Origin: JANXYW01 sp964458665
Lineage (GTDB): Bacteria; Chloroflexota; Dehalococcoidia; DSTF01; JACRBR01
Reading direction: 5' to 3'
Length of the DNA: 31,938 nucleotides
Assembly: GCA_964458665.1 (NCBI GenBank)
Contig: CAYWOO010000126.1
Span: 1-31,938 of the forward strand
Of the stretch, positions 15,203 through 22,644 are shown one piece after another; the stretch's first letter is position 1; each line of letters opens with the position of its first letter. Made by a program: the position numbers and the translations under genes. The notes under the pieces are model-generated. The model saw only the letters and a program-made list of their open reading frames with translations. It was not told the origin of the DNA and searched no databases.

Positions 15203-15622
15203 TTAGCGCTTCAGGAGGATCGTGAAGCCTTCGGCTTCGAAGTCGCCGTCGGTGGTGAGCACCTCAGCGATGCTGCGTTCCCTGCAAATCACCATCCCGA
15301 GGCAGTCAGCAAGGCTGTACGGCTTGTCGAGGCGGCGGCGGTACAGTTCGACTGCGGCGTCCAACAACTCTGGAGTCGATTGGACGAACTCGGTTGTTGC
15401 ACTCGCACGGATCCGGTCTACCAGGTCGGCTGCTATGGCTCGCGCCGTCGCGCCGGCCCTTGAGAAATACGCCAGCACCTCGAACACGACCGCTTGCGAT
15501 GTGACCGTGTGGGCGTCCTCCGTGTCTAGCTCTGCCGCCAAGACCTTAGAGCGCTGATGAAAGTCATCGTCTCTGTTAAGCATGGCGATGTAGAACGACG
15601 AGTCAACGAAAAGGTGGCGCAC
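15203..15622 (-). CDS. PIN-domain toxin, copy 2 (VapC-like)
   Basis: 139 residues, the same length as copy 1. PIN residues are intact: FVDSSFYIA, VVFEVLAYF, YSLADCLGM and LTTDGDF. The GTG start at 15622 overlaps the last base of the antitoxin TAG (TAGTG), so translation is coupled. The N-terminal half has diverged from copy 1 (MLNRDDDFHQRSKV against FVHTRDVDHAKATS), while the C-terminal third is almost identical. Both modules therefore look functional, and the diverged segments may give separate toxin-antitoxin pairing (inference). Confidence 0.85.
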   Translation of the reverse strand: MRHLFVDSSFYIAMLNRDDDFHQRSKVLAAELDTEDAHTVTSQAVVFEVLAYFSRAGATARAIAADLVDRIRASATTEFVQSTPELLDAAVELYRRRLDKPYSLADCLGMVICRERSIAEVLTTDGDFEAEGFTILLKR

Positions 15623-15816
15623 TATCGAAGTAAGTCTTCGATGTACTCATCGAAACGCGCGGCACCGTCCTTCGGAAGATTTGCCAGTTCGCTGTCAGGG
15701 ATGCGTCGCCCTAAGGCAGCGATGTCGGCCCACAGGGTTGGGTCTGACGCGCGCTTCTTTGGCTCCCGGCGCTTGGGTGTAGAAACCTTCTTGGGTGTTG
15801 GGCGCTTCGTTACCAT
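15622..15816 (-). CDS. Antitoxin, copy 2
   Basis: 64 residues: a basic N-terminal tail (MVTKRPTPKKVSTPKRREPK) followed by one module, KKRASDPTLWADIAALGRRI, then PDSELANLPKDG and an acidic end (AARFDEYIEDLL). The first ten residues equal those of copy 1. It is the simple form; copy 1 has an extra partial module. Its stop overlaps the toxin start. No known antitoxin DNA-binding fold is recognised, and the role is inferred from context. Confidence 0.7.
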   Translation of the reverse strand: MVTKRPTPKKVSTPKRREPKKRASDPTLWADIAALGRRIPDSELANLPKDGAARFDEYIEDLLR

Positions 15817-15823
15817 CGGGGAC

Positions 15824-15829
15824 AGTATA
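15824..15829 (-). promoter_or_regulatory. -10 box of toxin-antitoxin module 2
   Basis: TATACT on the minus strand, 7 nt (GTCCCCG) before the antitoxin ATG at 15816. It lies only 11 nt from the end of larE, which is on the same strand, so read-through from larE is also possible. Confidence 0.55.
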
Positions 15830-15839
15830 GCTCTACGGA

Positions 15840-16676
15840 CTAAAGCTGGATGAGCGCGCCGGGCTTGCTCGATGCGGCGGGCTGGCCGAGTCCTTCGTTC
15901 ATGGAGCCGCTGCGGAAGCCGGCAAGATCAAGCGTGACGTGCGCGTAGCCGAGGTTGCGCAGCCGCGTCACGATGCGCTGGCGATGCTCAACGACGATGG
16001 CGATGTCCGTGAGTTCGATCTCGATGCGTGCGACGTCGCCGTGATGGCGGACGCGGAGCTGGTGCAGTCCGAGGCCGCGGAGGAACGCTTCGGCGGCGCC
16101 GACCTGATCGAGCGCTTCCACAGTGACGGGCGTGCCGTACGGGATGCGGGACGACAGGCAGGCCATGGCGGGCTTGTCCCACGTCGGCAGCCCGCGTTCT
16201 TTCGAAAGCTCGCGGATCTCCGTTTTCGTAAGGCCCGCTTCGATGAGCGGGCTGCGCACGCGATGTTCGGCGGCTGCGACGCGGCCAGGGCGGTGGTCGC
16301 CGAGATCGTCGACGTTGCAGCCATCCAGAACGCACGCAATGCCATCGCGCTCCGCCATCTCCTCCAGCAGCGAATACAACTCGGTCTTGCAGTGATAGCA
16401 GCGCTGCGGCGAGTTCTCGACGTAGCCGGGACGGTCCATTTCGGAGGTATCGAGCAGCAGGTGGCGGATGCCGATTTTGGCCGCCAACGCCTTCGCCTCT
16501 TCCACTTCGGAAGCCGGGATGGACGGCGAGACGCCGGTAACGGCGATGGCGCGCGTACCCAGGACATCGGCGGCGACAGCGGCCACGAACGTGCTATCGA
16601 CCCCTGCCGAGAAGGCGACGACGACGGAATCCATCTCGCCGATGATGCGGCGCAGTTCGTGTAGCTTTGGGTGCAC
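15840..16676 (-). CDS. larE: LarE-type ATP-dependent sacrificial sulfur transferase
   Basis: 278 residues from a GTG at 16676. LarE adenylates and thiolates the pyridinium ring when making the nickel-pincer cofactor of lactate racemase and related enzymes. VVVAFSAGVDSTFVA is the PP-loop. PQRCYHCKTELY matches the conserved LarE segment. MACLSSRIPYGTPV contains the Cys expected to donate sulfur in LarE proteins with a single sacrificial cysteine. The frame stays open to 16826, but a TATCAT box 6 nt before the GTG and the usual family N-terminus favour the GTG. larB and larC are not in the window, so the client is unknown; a general sulfurtransferase role is the alternative. Confidence 0.88.
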   Translation of the reverse strand: MHPKLHELRRIIGEMDSVVVAFSAGVDSTFVAAVAADVLGTRAIAVTGVSPSIPASEVEEAKALAAKIGIRHLLLDTSEMDRPGYVENSPQRCYHCKTELYSLLEEMAERDGIACVLDGCNVDDLGDHRPGRVAAAEHRVRSPLIEAGLTKTEIRELSKERGLPTWDKPAMACLSSRIPYGTPVTVEALDQVGAAEAFLRGLGLHQLRVRHHGDVARIEIELTDIAIVVEHRQRIVTRLRNLGYAHVTLDLAGFRSGSMNEGLGQPAASSKPGALIQL

Positions 16677-16682
16677 GATGGC

Positions 16683-16688
16683 ATGATA
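16683..16688 (-). promoter_or_regulatory. -10 box of larE (predicted leaderless)
   Basis: TATCAT on the minus strand, 6 nt (GCCATC) before the larE GTG. This spacing supports the GTG rather than an upstream start. Confidence 0.45.
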
Positions 16689-16837
16689 GCAGCCCTCGCG
16701 GCAGACACTCACGGCCAGTCTCGACGAGGCATGGAACCTACCCGGTTCCTTCCGGTTTCCTTCAAGTTTGACGCTCCAGACTCCAGTTGCGCCTGTAGCC
16801 CGTAGGGGTTCGTACCGATATTCCACGTAGAAACCTG

Positions 16838-18637
16838 GTGGCTGGCGGGAAAGAGGTTCGATTGGGCGGCTCGACTTCGCACATTGCTTTGCGCTTCGCT
16901 GCGATCAGCGTGCTTGCGGCGACGCTGATCGCCGGATTGGCGGCTGGCGCGGGGTATCAGATCGACCGAAATCGTGAGCAGGGAGCGGCTGCGAGAAGCG
17001 CAGACCGCCTCGTCGGTACCCCGGTGCGCGCCGCAATCGAGGCGCTGCGGCCCGCCGCGAGCGGCGTATCGCTGCCCGCGGAGTCGCGCACGCAGCTGAA
17101 TGCGCTGACGGTGCCGTTGCTTTCGACCGAGCTGCGCGGCATCCGACTGTGGACTGCCGATGGTCAGGTCGCGTACGCGGTGGGCGTCGAAGCCAGCGGC
17201 ACGAATCCGCCTGCGGTAACGGGTTCCGAACTTGTCTCGCAGCGGGGCACGGCGCCGGACGGCGGCCCCACCTTCTCGTCGTACTCAAGCGCGGACGGAT
17301 ATGTGTTGGAGATCACGCAAGACTCGCACGCGGTGGACGCGCGGATCCGTTCAGCGCAGCAGATGACCATAGTCGCCGTCGCGATCGCATACGTCTTGCT
17401 GTGCGTCGTGTTGCAAGCGGCGTTCTGGCTGGCGACGCGAAAGGTGACGTCGGAGCACCGGCGGTTGGCGCGCCTTTATACGTCGGGCGAGGACCTGCGT
17501 GCATCGCTCGATCTGCACGATGTGGTCACACAGGTATCGCGCGAGGCAGCCACGATCGCGCGTGCCGATTACAGCCTCCTCGCGCTGTTCGAGCCCGAGA
17601 CGGGCGATCTGGTGTTGCGTGCGACCTACGCGGCGGCCACGGACACCGTGGCCCACCAGCAGCGATCGATCGAGGAGTGGTTCCTTCGCCGCGCTGTGAT
17701 CACGAACACGGCGATTGTCAGCGGGCAGGCGGCAAAGTTGTATGGGCAGTTCTTCGGTCCCGAGATCGAGGAGCACGACCAGGTGAACGTGCTGATAGCG
17801 CCGATGTCGCTGCGGGACCGGGTTGTCGGCGTCGTCGCGGTGGTGCGGGTGCCAACAGGCCGCCGCAACGCGTTTGGCGCGGAAGATGTCCGCCAGACCG
17901 TCGACCTCGCCGCGCAGGGTGCGATCGCCATCGAGCAGGCGACGCTCTTCGCGAAGGTGCGCTCGTACGCGAAGGAGGTCGAGATAAGCTACGACTCGAC
18001 CCTGAAGGCGATGATGGCAGCGCTGGAGGCCAAGGACGAGGTCTCGGAGGGGCACTGCGAGCGCGTGGCCAAGATGACGGTGCAGCTGGCCCGTCATATG
18101 GGTGTGCCTGACAACGTGATCGTCGACATGGAGCGTGGGGCGCTGCTGCATGATGTTGGGAAGATAGGCGTGCCGGACGCGGTGTTGAAGAAACCGGCAG
18201 CGCTCAACGACATGGAGTGGGAGGCGATGCGGAAGCACCCGCTTCTTGCCGGGATGATGGTCTCAAAGGTCGGCTTCCTGGAAGGTGCGACGCCGATCCT
18301 CCTCTACCACCACGAGCGCTTTGATGGCGGGGGATACCCGTTTGGCCTGGCGACAGACAAGATCCCGCTGGACGCGCGCATCTTCTCGGTCATCGATGCC
18401 TACGACGCGATGACGTCGGAGCGGCCGTATCGTGATGCGATGACGCACGAGCAGGCGATGGCGGAGGTGGCGGCGGGAAGCGGCACGCAGTTCGACCCCG
18501 GCGTGGTTACTGCCTTCACGCAGCTAATGACTGTACACGCCGAGTTGCGGGTCCGCGCCGCGCAGCCGGAGCGCCCCACGTACCACACGGACGACATCAT
18601 ACCCCGACCGCGCGAGGCGGACAGCAGCGCGGCGTAG
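16838..18637 (+). CDS. Membrane sensor with GAF and HD-GYP cyclic-di-GMP phosphodiesterase domains
   Basis: 599 residues. Membrane helices at about 17-41 and 176-199 bracket an extracytoplasmic sensor domain of some 135 residues. A GAF-like domain spans about 215-370. The HD-GYP domain (about 388-560) is complete: HCERVAKMT, LLHDVGKIGVPD (His438, Asp439), KHPLLAG, LYHHERFDGGGYP (491-501) and VIDAYDAMTSERPYR. HD-GYP proteins with all these residues usually hydrolyse c-di-GMP to pGpG and/or GMP, so this is probably an envelope-signal-controlled phosphodiesterase. The GTG at 16838 gives the longest form. A TTG at 16862 just after AAGAGG is an alternative start that still keeps the first helix. 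No GGDEF protein is nearby. Confidence 0.9.
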   Translation: MAGGKEVRLGGSTSHIALRFAAISVLAATLIAGLAAGAGYQIDRNREQGAAARSADRLVGTPVRAAIEALRPAASGVSLPAESRTQLNALTVPLLSTELRGIRLWTADGQVAYAVGVEASGTNPPAVTGSELVSQRGTAPDGGPTFSSYSSADGYVLEITQDSHAVDARIRSAQQMTIVAVAIAYVLLCVVLQAAFWLATRKVTSEHRRLARLYTSGEDLRASLDLHDVVTQVSREAATIARADYSLLALFEPETGDLVLRATYAAATDTVAHQQRSIEEWFLRRAVITNTAIVSGQAAKLYGQFFGPEIEEHDQVNVLIAPMSLRDRVVGVVAVVRVPTGRRNAFGAEDVRQTVDLAAQGAIAIEQATLFAKVRSYAKEVEISYDSTLKAMMAALEAKDEVSEGHCERVAKMTVQLARHMGVPDNVIVDMERGALLHDVGKIGVPDAVLKKPAALNDMEWEAMRKHPLLAGMMVSKVGFLEGATPILLYHHERFDGGGYPFGLATDKIPLDARIFSVIDAYDAMTSERPYRDAMTHEQAMAEVAAGSGTQFDPGVVTAFTQLMTVHAELRVRAAQPERPTYHTDDIIPRPREADSSAA

Positions 18638-18645
18638 CGGCGGCG

Positions 18646-18685
18646 CTGTCTTTCGGTCGCTCTGTCTTTCAGTCGCTCGGTCCGG
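18646..18685 (+). repeat. GTCNNTCN octamer repeat
   Basis: CTGTCTTTCGGTCGCT is repeated once more with one change (16-bp period; 18646-18661 and 18662-18677). Read as octamers the units are GTCTTTCG, GTCGCTCT, GTCTTTCA, GTCGCTCG. The consensus GTCNNTCN also fits the four units at 25229-25260. It starts 8 nt after the HD-GYP stop. Confidence 0.7.
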
Positions 18686-18705
18686 ATTGCCACTCGCACA
18701 TCGGC

Positions 18706-20760
18706 TTACTCCGCGATGCCGTGTTCGCGCAGCAGTGCGGCGAAGGCGCCTTCATCGAGCAGCGTCGTGCCGAGCTTCTGCGCTTTCGCGAGCTTGCTGC
18801 CGGCTTCGGCGCCGACCACAACGTAGCTCGTCTTCTTGCTGATGCTGCTGGCGACGGAGCCGCCGTGCTGTTTGATCAGCGCTTCGGCGGCGTCGCGACT
18901 GAGGCGTTCGAGCCGGCCGGTGACCACGAACGTGAGACCGCTGAGCGGTCCCTCGCGGGCGGCGCCCTTCTCCGCGCGGAGGTTGACGCCCGCGGCGCGC
19001 AGCTTGTCGACAAGCGCGCGGCCGTCGCCATCCGCGAAGAACTCGACGATGCTCTCGGCGATGACGCTGCCGATGCCGGGGATCTCGATGATCTGATCGA
19101 TGCCGGCGTCGATCAGCGCGTCGATGCTGCCAAAGTGCGTCGCGAGCACGGAGGCGACCTCGCCGCCGACGTGGCGGATGCCGAGCGCAACGATGACGCG
19201 TGCGAGCGGGCGCGACTTGCTGTCATCGATAGACGCGAGCAGGCGGTCGACGCTCTTCTCGCCGAAGCGATCGATGGCGAGGAGATCGTCGCGGCGTTCG
19301 CGCAGGCGATAGAGGTCGCCGCCATCCTGCACGAAGCCGCGTTCCATGAGGAGGTAGGCGATCGACTCGCCGAGACCGTCGATGTCCATGGCGCCACGGC
19401 TGACAAAATGCTCAAGCAGGCGGAAACGCTGCGCCGGGCACTGGCGGTTCGGGCAGCGGACGGCCACCTCGCCCTCGCCGCGCACCACAGGCGTGCGGCA
19501 GACGGGGCACTTCTTCGGCATGTGGAAGCGTTTCTCCTTGCCGGTGCGCTTGCTCATCACCGGCCCGACGACCTGCGGAATGACGTCGCCGGCGCGCTGG
19601 ACGATGACCGTATCGCCGACGCGCACGTCCTTCAGGTGGATCACCGCCTCGTTGTGCAGCGTCGCGAGCTTGATGGTGACGCCGCCTATGCGCACGGGGT
19701 CGAGCACCGCGAACGGATTCAGCGTGCCGGTGCGTCCGACGTTCACCTGGATTTGAAGCAGCGTCGTTGTCGCTTGCGTCGGCGGGAACTTGTAGGCGAT
19801 TGCCCACCGCGGCTCGCGGCCGACGGCGCCCATCTGCCGCTGGACGGCCAGCTCGTCGACCTTGATGACGATGCCGTCGATCTCGTAGTCGAGCGAGTCG
19901 CGCTTTTCGACCCAGCTCTCGCAGAACGCAGCGACCTCGTCGAGCGTGCGGAAGCGCTCGATGCTCGGGTTGACACGGAGCTTGAGCTTCTTCAACCACT
20001 GGAGCACGTCCCAGTGCGTCTTCGGCTCGCGCCCGCCGTCTTGCCAGCCGAGCTGGTACCAGAACGCGTCGAGCGGACGCGCGGCGGTGACCTTCGGATC
20101 GAGCTGGCGGACGGAGCCGGCGGCAGAGTTGCGCGGGCTCGCGAACAGCGCGAGGCCGGCTTCGCCGCGTTCGGCGTTGAGCTTCTCGAAGCCGCTCTTC
20201 GTCATGTAGACCTCGCCCCGCACCTCGAATCGCGCCGGAACACCAGCGCCGGTGATGCGCTGCGGGATCGAGCGGATGGTGCGGACGTTCTGCGTGATGT
20301 TCTCGCCGCGCGTGCCGTCGCCGCGCGTCGCCGCGGTGAGAAGGCGGCCGTCTTCGTACACCAGCGCGCATGCGAGGCCGTCGATCTTCGGTTCACAGAC
20401 CATCGCGAAGTCCGTGCGCTCGATGATGTTCGACGCGCGCTTGTGCCAGGCGTGCAGGCTGTCGCCGTCGAACGCGTTGTTCAGCGAGAGCAGCGGCACG
20501 CGGTGCTCGACGATGCCGAACGTCTCGACCGGCGCGCCGCCGACCCGCTGCGTCGGCGAGTCGGGCGTGATCAGCTCCGAATGCTTCGCTTCGACCTCGC
20601 GCAGCTCGACCATGAGCTTGTCGAAGGTCGAGTCGGCGATCTCCGGCTCGTCGAGCACGAAGTAGCGATGCTCGTGGTATGCGATCTGAGCGCGCAGCTC
20701 TTCGACGCGGAGCTTCGCCTGCTGGTAGTCGCGCGTGACGTCGGTCTGCTTCTTCGGCAT
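18706..20760 (-). CDS. ligA: NAD-dependent DNA ligase
   Basis: 684 residues; seals nicks in replication and repair using NAD. The start MPKKQTDVTRDYQQAKLRVE leads into the Ia domain, with YHEHRYFVLDEPEI, the NMN-binding segment. The nucleotidyl-transfer lysine is in CEPKIDGLACAL. RGDGTRGENIT, FEVRGEVYM, FASPRNSAAGS and DYEIDGIVIKVD are adenylation-domain motifs. An OB domain is followed by a four-Cys zinc finger (CPVC, then CPNRQCPAQ), helix-hairpin-helix repeats and a C-terminal BRCT domain (GLTFVVTGRLERLSRDAAEA). All are intact and the length is normal. The ATG at 20760 is chosen because a TATACT box lies 8 nt upstream; an open frame to 20847 is repeat sequence. Confidence 0.97.
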   Translation of the reverse strand: MPKKQTDVTRDYQQAKLRVEELRAQIAYHEHRYFVLDEPEIADSTFDKLMVELREVEAKHSELITPDSPTQRVGGAPVETFGIVEHRVPLLSLNNAFDGDSLHAWHKRASNIIERTDFAMVCEPKIDGLACALVYEDGRLLTAATRGDGTRGENITQNVRTIRSIPQRITGAGVPARFEVRGEVYMTKSGFEKLNAERGEAGLALFASPRNSAAGSVRQLDPKVTAARPLDAFWYQLGWQDGGREPKTHWDVLQWLKKLKLRVNPSIERFRTLDEVAAFCESWVEKRDSLDYEIDGIVIKVDELAVQRQMGAVGREPRWAIAYKFPPTQATTTLLQIQVNVGRTGTLNPFAVLDPVRIGGVTIKLATLHNEAVIHLKDVRVGDTVIVQRAGDVIPQVVGPVMSKRTGKEKRFHMPKKCPVCRTPVVRGEGEVAVRCPNRQCPAQRFRLLEHFVSRGAMDIDGLGESIAYLLMERGFVQDGGDLYRLRERRDDLLAIDRFGEKSVDRLLASIDDSKSRPLARVIVALGIRHVGGEVASVLATHFGSIDALIDAGIDQIIEIPGIGSVIAESIVEFFADGDGRALVDKLRAAGVNLRAEKGAAREGPLSGLTFVVTGRLERLSRDAAEALIKQHGGSVASSISKKTSYVVVGAEAGSKLAKAQKLGTTLLDEGAFAALLREHGIAE

Positions 20761-20768
20761 CGACAACG

Positions 20769-20774
20769 AGTATA
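20769..20774 (-). promoter_or_regulatory. -10 box of ligA (predicted leaderless or very short leader)
   Basis: TATACT on the minus strand, 8 nt (CGTTGTCG) before the ligA ATG, with no Shine-Dalgarno between. Confidence 0.5.
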
Positions 20775-20781
20775 CGGGGGA

Positions 20782-20864
20782 AACAGGGATTGCACGGATT
20801 TCGCGGAAGGGACGGAGACGGGAACCACGAAGGTCACGAAGGAGCACGAAGGAGTCGAAGGACC
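20782..20864 (+). repeat. Short-period repeats (GGATT and CACGAAGG families)
   Basis: GGGATTGCAC and GGATTTCGC at about 20786-20804 are units of the GGATT family. 20826-20861 holds CACGAAGGT, CACGAAGGAG, CACGAAGGAG and TCGAAGGA (9 to 10 nt period), the family also seen at 1452-1478. They fill the start of the 310-bp gap between ligA and the hydrolase; no gene is seen there. Confidence 0.6.
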
Positions 20865-20873
20865 ATTGATCAC

Positions 20874-20894
20874 GTAGGGTGGACTTCAGTCCGC
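20874..20894 (+). repeat. GTAG-flanked hairpin with TTCA loop
   Basis: GTAGG, then stem GTGGAC and GTCCGC (one G-U pair) closed by TTCA at 20885-20888. It shares flank and loop with 8657-8682 and, on the minus strand, 24199-24224, with different stem bases. Confidence 0.6.
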
Positions 20895-20918
20895 GCGGTG
20901 TGCGCGGGCATCGCCCAC

Positions 20919-21045
20919 ATTCCCTATCTGTGAGAATCTGTGAAGTCTGTGGACAACGACCGGCGGCCGCGCAGTGCTCGCTCGCGTCGCTTTCTAATTC
21001 CCTATCTGTGAGAATCTGTGAAATCTGTGGATAACGACCGGCGGC
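20919..21045 (+). repeat. Pair of 49-bp direct repeats
   Basis: 20919-20967 and 20997-21045 are the same 49-bp sequence with two G/A and C/T-type differences (GAAGTCTGTGGACAAC against GAAATCTGTGGATAAC). They are separated by 29 bp. Internally each contains three TCTGTG units spaced 9 to 10 nt. They end 25 nt before the hydrolase ATG, so the second copy may carry part of its promoter. Confidence 0.85.
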
Positions 21046-21070
21046 GGTACGATGCGGTTGGAGGTGCGCG

Positions 21071-21811
21071 ATGGCGCGAGATCCGGGCGAAGTGCTGGGC
21101 CGGGAGACCCTGGCCGTTGGCGAGCTGATGCATCTGGTGACTGATCCGGTGTATCGGGGCGTTGATGTGCCGCGAGGCGACGGGCGGTTGGTGCTGGTGT
21201 TGCCGGGGCTGTTCGCGAACGACCTCTATCTTCAGCCGTTGCGGCGATGGCTGCGGCGCGTCGGCTACCGGCCCGTGCGGTCGACGCTCGCGATCAATGT
21301 CGGCTGTCCGGAGCGCCTGTGCGTGCAGATCGAGGGCGAACTCCAGCGCCAGCGCGACCGGCACGGCGGGCCTGTGGCGATCATCGGCCACAGCCGGGGC
21401 GGGATCCTCGCCCGCGCGGTCGCGGCCCGGCTGCAGGCCGATGCTGCGACGCTGGTGCTCCTCGGCTCCCCTGTCGGCGCGATCATGCGGATGCCGTCGT
21501 GGAGCGCGGCCGCGATGGCCGATGATCCGCCGGCGGCGCGCCGTGTCACCGATGCCGGCAGCAGCTTTCGTCGCTTGATCGACCCGGACTGCAACGTGCC
21601 GGAGTGCGGCTGCGCGTTCCCGCCGGATCTGCGGCGACCGCTGCATGCAAGCACGCGTGTCGTCTCGATCTACAGCCGCGACGACCCGATCGTGCCGGCG
21701 GCGGCTTGCCCGGTCGACGGCGCGCGGAACATCGAAGTGGGCGGCACGCACAGCGGCCTGGCGTTCAACGCCGCTGTGTACCGGGAGATCGCTGCGGCGC
21801 TGGCGGGGTGA
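21071..21811 (+). CDS. Alpha/beta-hydrolase (lipase/esterase-like)
   Basis: 246 residues. LVLVLPGLFANDLYLQPLRR is the strand-loop near the oxyanion hole, VAIIGHSRGGILARAVA holds the nucleophile Ser in GHSRG, SIYSRDDPIVPAAA carries the acid Asp and VGGTHSGLAFN the His, so the catalytic triad is complete. An insertion, DPDCNVPECGCAF, has three cysteines and could be a metal or disulfide loop. There is no signal peptide, so it is probably cytoplasmic. GGAGG lies 6 nt before the ATG. Substrate unknown; closest in style to EstA/LipA-type serine hydrolases. Confidence 0.85.
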   Translation: MARDPGEVLGRETLAVGELMHLVTDPVYRGVDVPRGDGRLVLVLPGLFANDLYLQPLRRWLRRVGYRPVRSTLAINVGCPERLCVQIEGELQRQRDRHGGPVAIIGHSRGGILARAVAARLQADAATLVLLGSPVGAIMRMPSWSAAAMADDPPAARRVTDAGSSFRRLIDPDCNVPECGCAFPPDLRRPLHASTRVVSIYSRDDPIVPAAACPVDGARNIEVGGTHSGLAFNAAVYREIAAALAG

Positions 21812-21822
21812 GGATAGGCACG

Positions 21823-21871
21823 CCGACGACCGACGACCGACGACCGACGACCGACGACCGACGACCGACGA
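21823..21871 (+). repeat. Seven perfect heptamers CCGACGA upstream of hisH
   Basis: Seven head-to-tail CCGACGA copies with no mismatch. The array starts 11 nt after the hydrolase stop and ends 9 nt before the TAGAAT -10 box of hisH, so any -35 element for that promoter lies within it. Perfect copies point to recent slippage. Degenerate relatives (TCGTCGG on the other strand) are at 1421, 28833 and 31784. Confidence 0.9.
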
Positions 21872-21880
21872 CCGATCCGT

Positions 21881-21886
21881 TAGAAT
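21881..21886 (+). promoter_or_regulatory. -10 box of hisH (predicted leaderless)
   Basis: TAGAAT followed by 6 nt (GCCGCT) and the hisH ATG. There is no Shine-Dalgarno. The -35 position falls in the heptamer array. Confidence 0.55.
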
Positions 21887-21892
21887 GCCGCT

Positions 21893-22522
21893 ATGCCACC
21901 AAAGATTGTTGTTGTGGACTACGGCGCGGGGAATCTGCGCAGCGTTGCTCGCGCGGTGGTGCACGTCGGCCACGATCCTTGCGTGACGTCGGATCCGGGC
22001 GAAGTGGCGAGCGCCGATGCGCTGATCGTGCCGGGCGTCGGCGCGGCGGCGGATACGATGCGGAATCTGCGCGAGCACAAGATGGTGGAGCCCGTGATCG
22101 CGTTCATCGCGTCGGGGCGGCCGTTCTTCGGCGTGTGTATGGGGCAGCAGGCGCTGCTCACGCTGAGCGAGGAAGGCGGCGAGCACCCGTGCCTCGATGT
22201 CATCCACGGCCGCGTCAAGAAGCTGCCGGGCGGGCAGAAGGTGCCGCACATGGGCTGGAATACGGTGCGGCAGCGCGTCCCGCACCCGATCTTTGAGGGC
22301 ATTCCGGACGACAGCTACTTCTACTTCGTCCACAGCTACTACCCGCAGCCGGACGACGAGGACGTCGTGATCGGCGAGACGGAGTACGGCGTCACGTTCG
22401 CGTCGGTGCTGGCGCGCGACAACGTCGTGGCGACGCAGTTCCACCCGGAGAAGTCGGGCGAGATGGGGCTGCGGATGTACGCGAACTTCCTCGCGCAGGT
22501 GGGGGCGCCCGCGGGGCGCTAG
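21893..22522 (+). CDS. hisH: Imidazole glycerol phosphate synthase, glutaminase subunit
   Basis: 209 residues. Provides ammonia from glutamine to HisF in histidine synthesis. IVVVDYGAGNLRSV is the standard N-terminus, PGVGAAADTM the oxyanion region, FFGVCMGQQAL holds the nucleophile Cys, VPHMGWNTV is conserved, and TQFHPEKSGEMGLR gives the His-Glu of the triad. Complete. hisA follows after a 122-bp gap with its own -10 box; hisF is not in the window. Confidence 0.97.
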   Translation: MPPKIVVVDYGAGNLRSVARAVVHVGHDPCVTSDPGEVASADALIVPGVGAAADTMRNLREHKMVEPVIAFIASGRPFFGVCMGQQALLTLSEEGGEHPCLDVIHGRVKKLPGGQKVPHMGWNTVRQRVPHPIFEGIPDDSYFYFVHSYYPQPDDEDVVIGETEYGVTFASVLARDNVVATQFHPEKSGEMGLRMYANFLAQVGAPAGR

Positions 22523-22564
22523 GACGCGGGAAGCGGGACGCGGGAGACGGGAAGCGGGACCGCC
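22523..22564 (+). repeat. GAAGCGG-type heptamer repeat after hisH
   Basis: Five heptamers start immediately after the hisH TAG: GACGCGG, GAAGCGG, GACGCGG, GAGACGG, GAAGCGG, with a decayed sixth. It lies between hisH and hisA and is in no reading frame of a recognisable protein. Confidence 0.75.
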
Positions 22565-22631
22565 GAGTCGAAGTTCAGGTGCTTCCAGTTGAGGCAGGCG
22601 CCCTGGATAGCCGCGCGTCGCGCGCTTCCGC

Positions 22632-22637
22632 TATGAT
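22632..22637 (+). promoter_or_regulatory. -10 box of hisA (predicted leaderless)
   Basis: TATGAT followed by 7 nt (CCGCAGC) and the hisA ATG, with no Shine-Dalgarno. It fixes the start at 22645 rather than the longer open frame from 22579. Confidence 0.55.
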
Positions 22638-22644
22638 CCGCAGC

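Noticed and set aside
18721..20877. 718-codon plus-strand frame
   Set aside because: Antisense of ligA with biased composition and no motifs.
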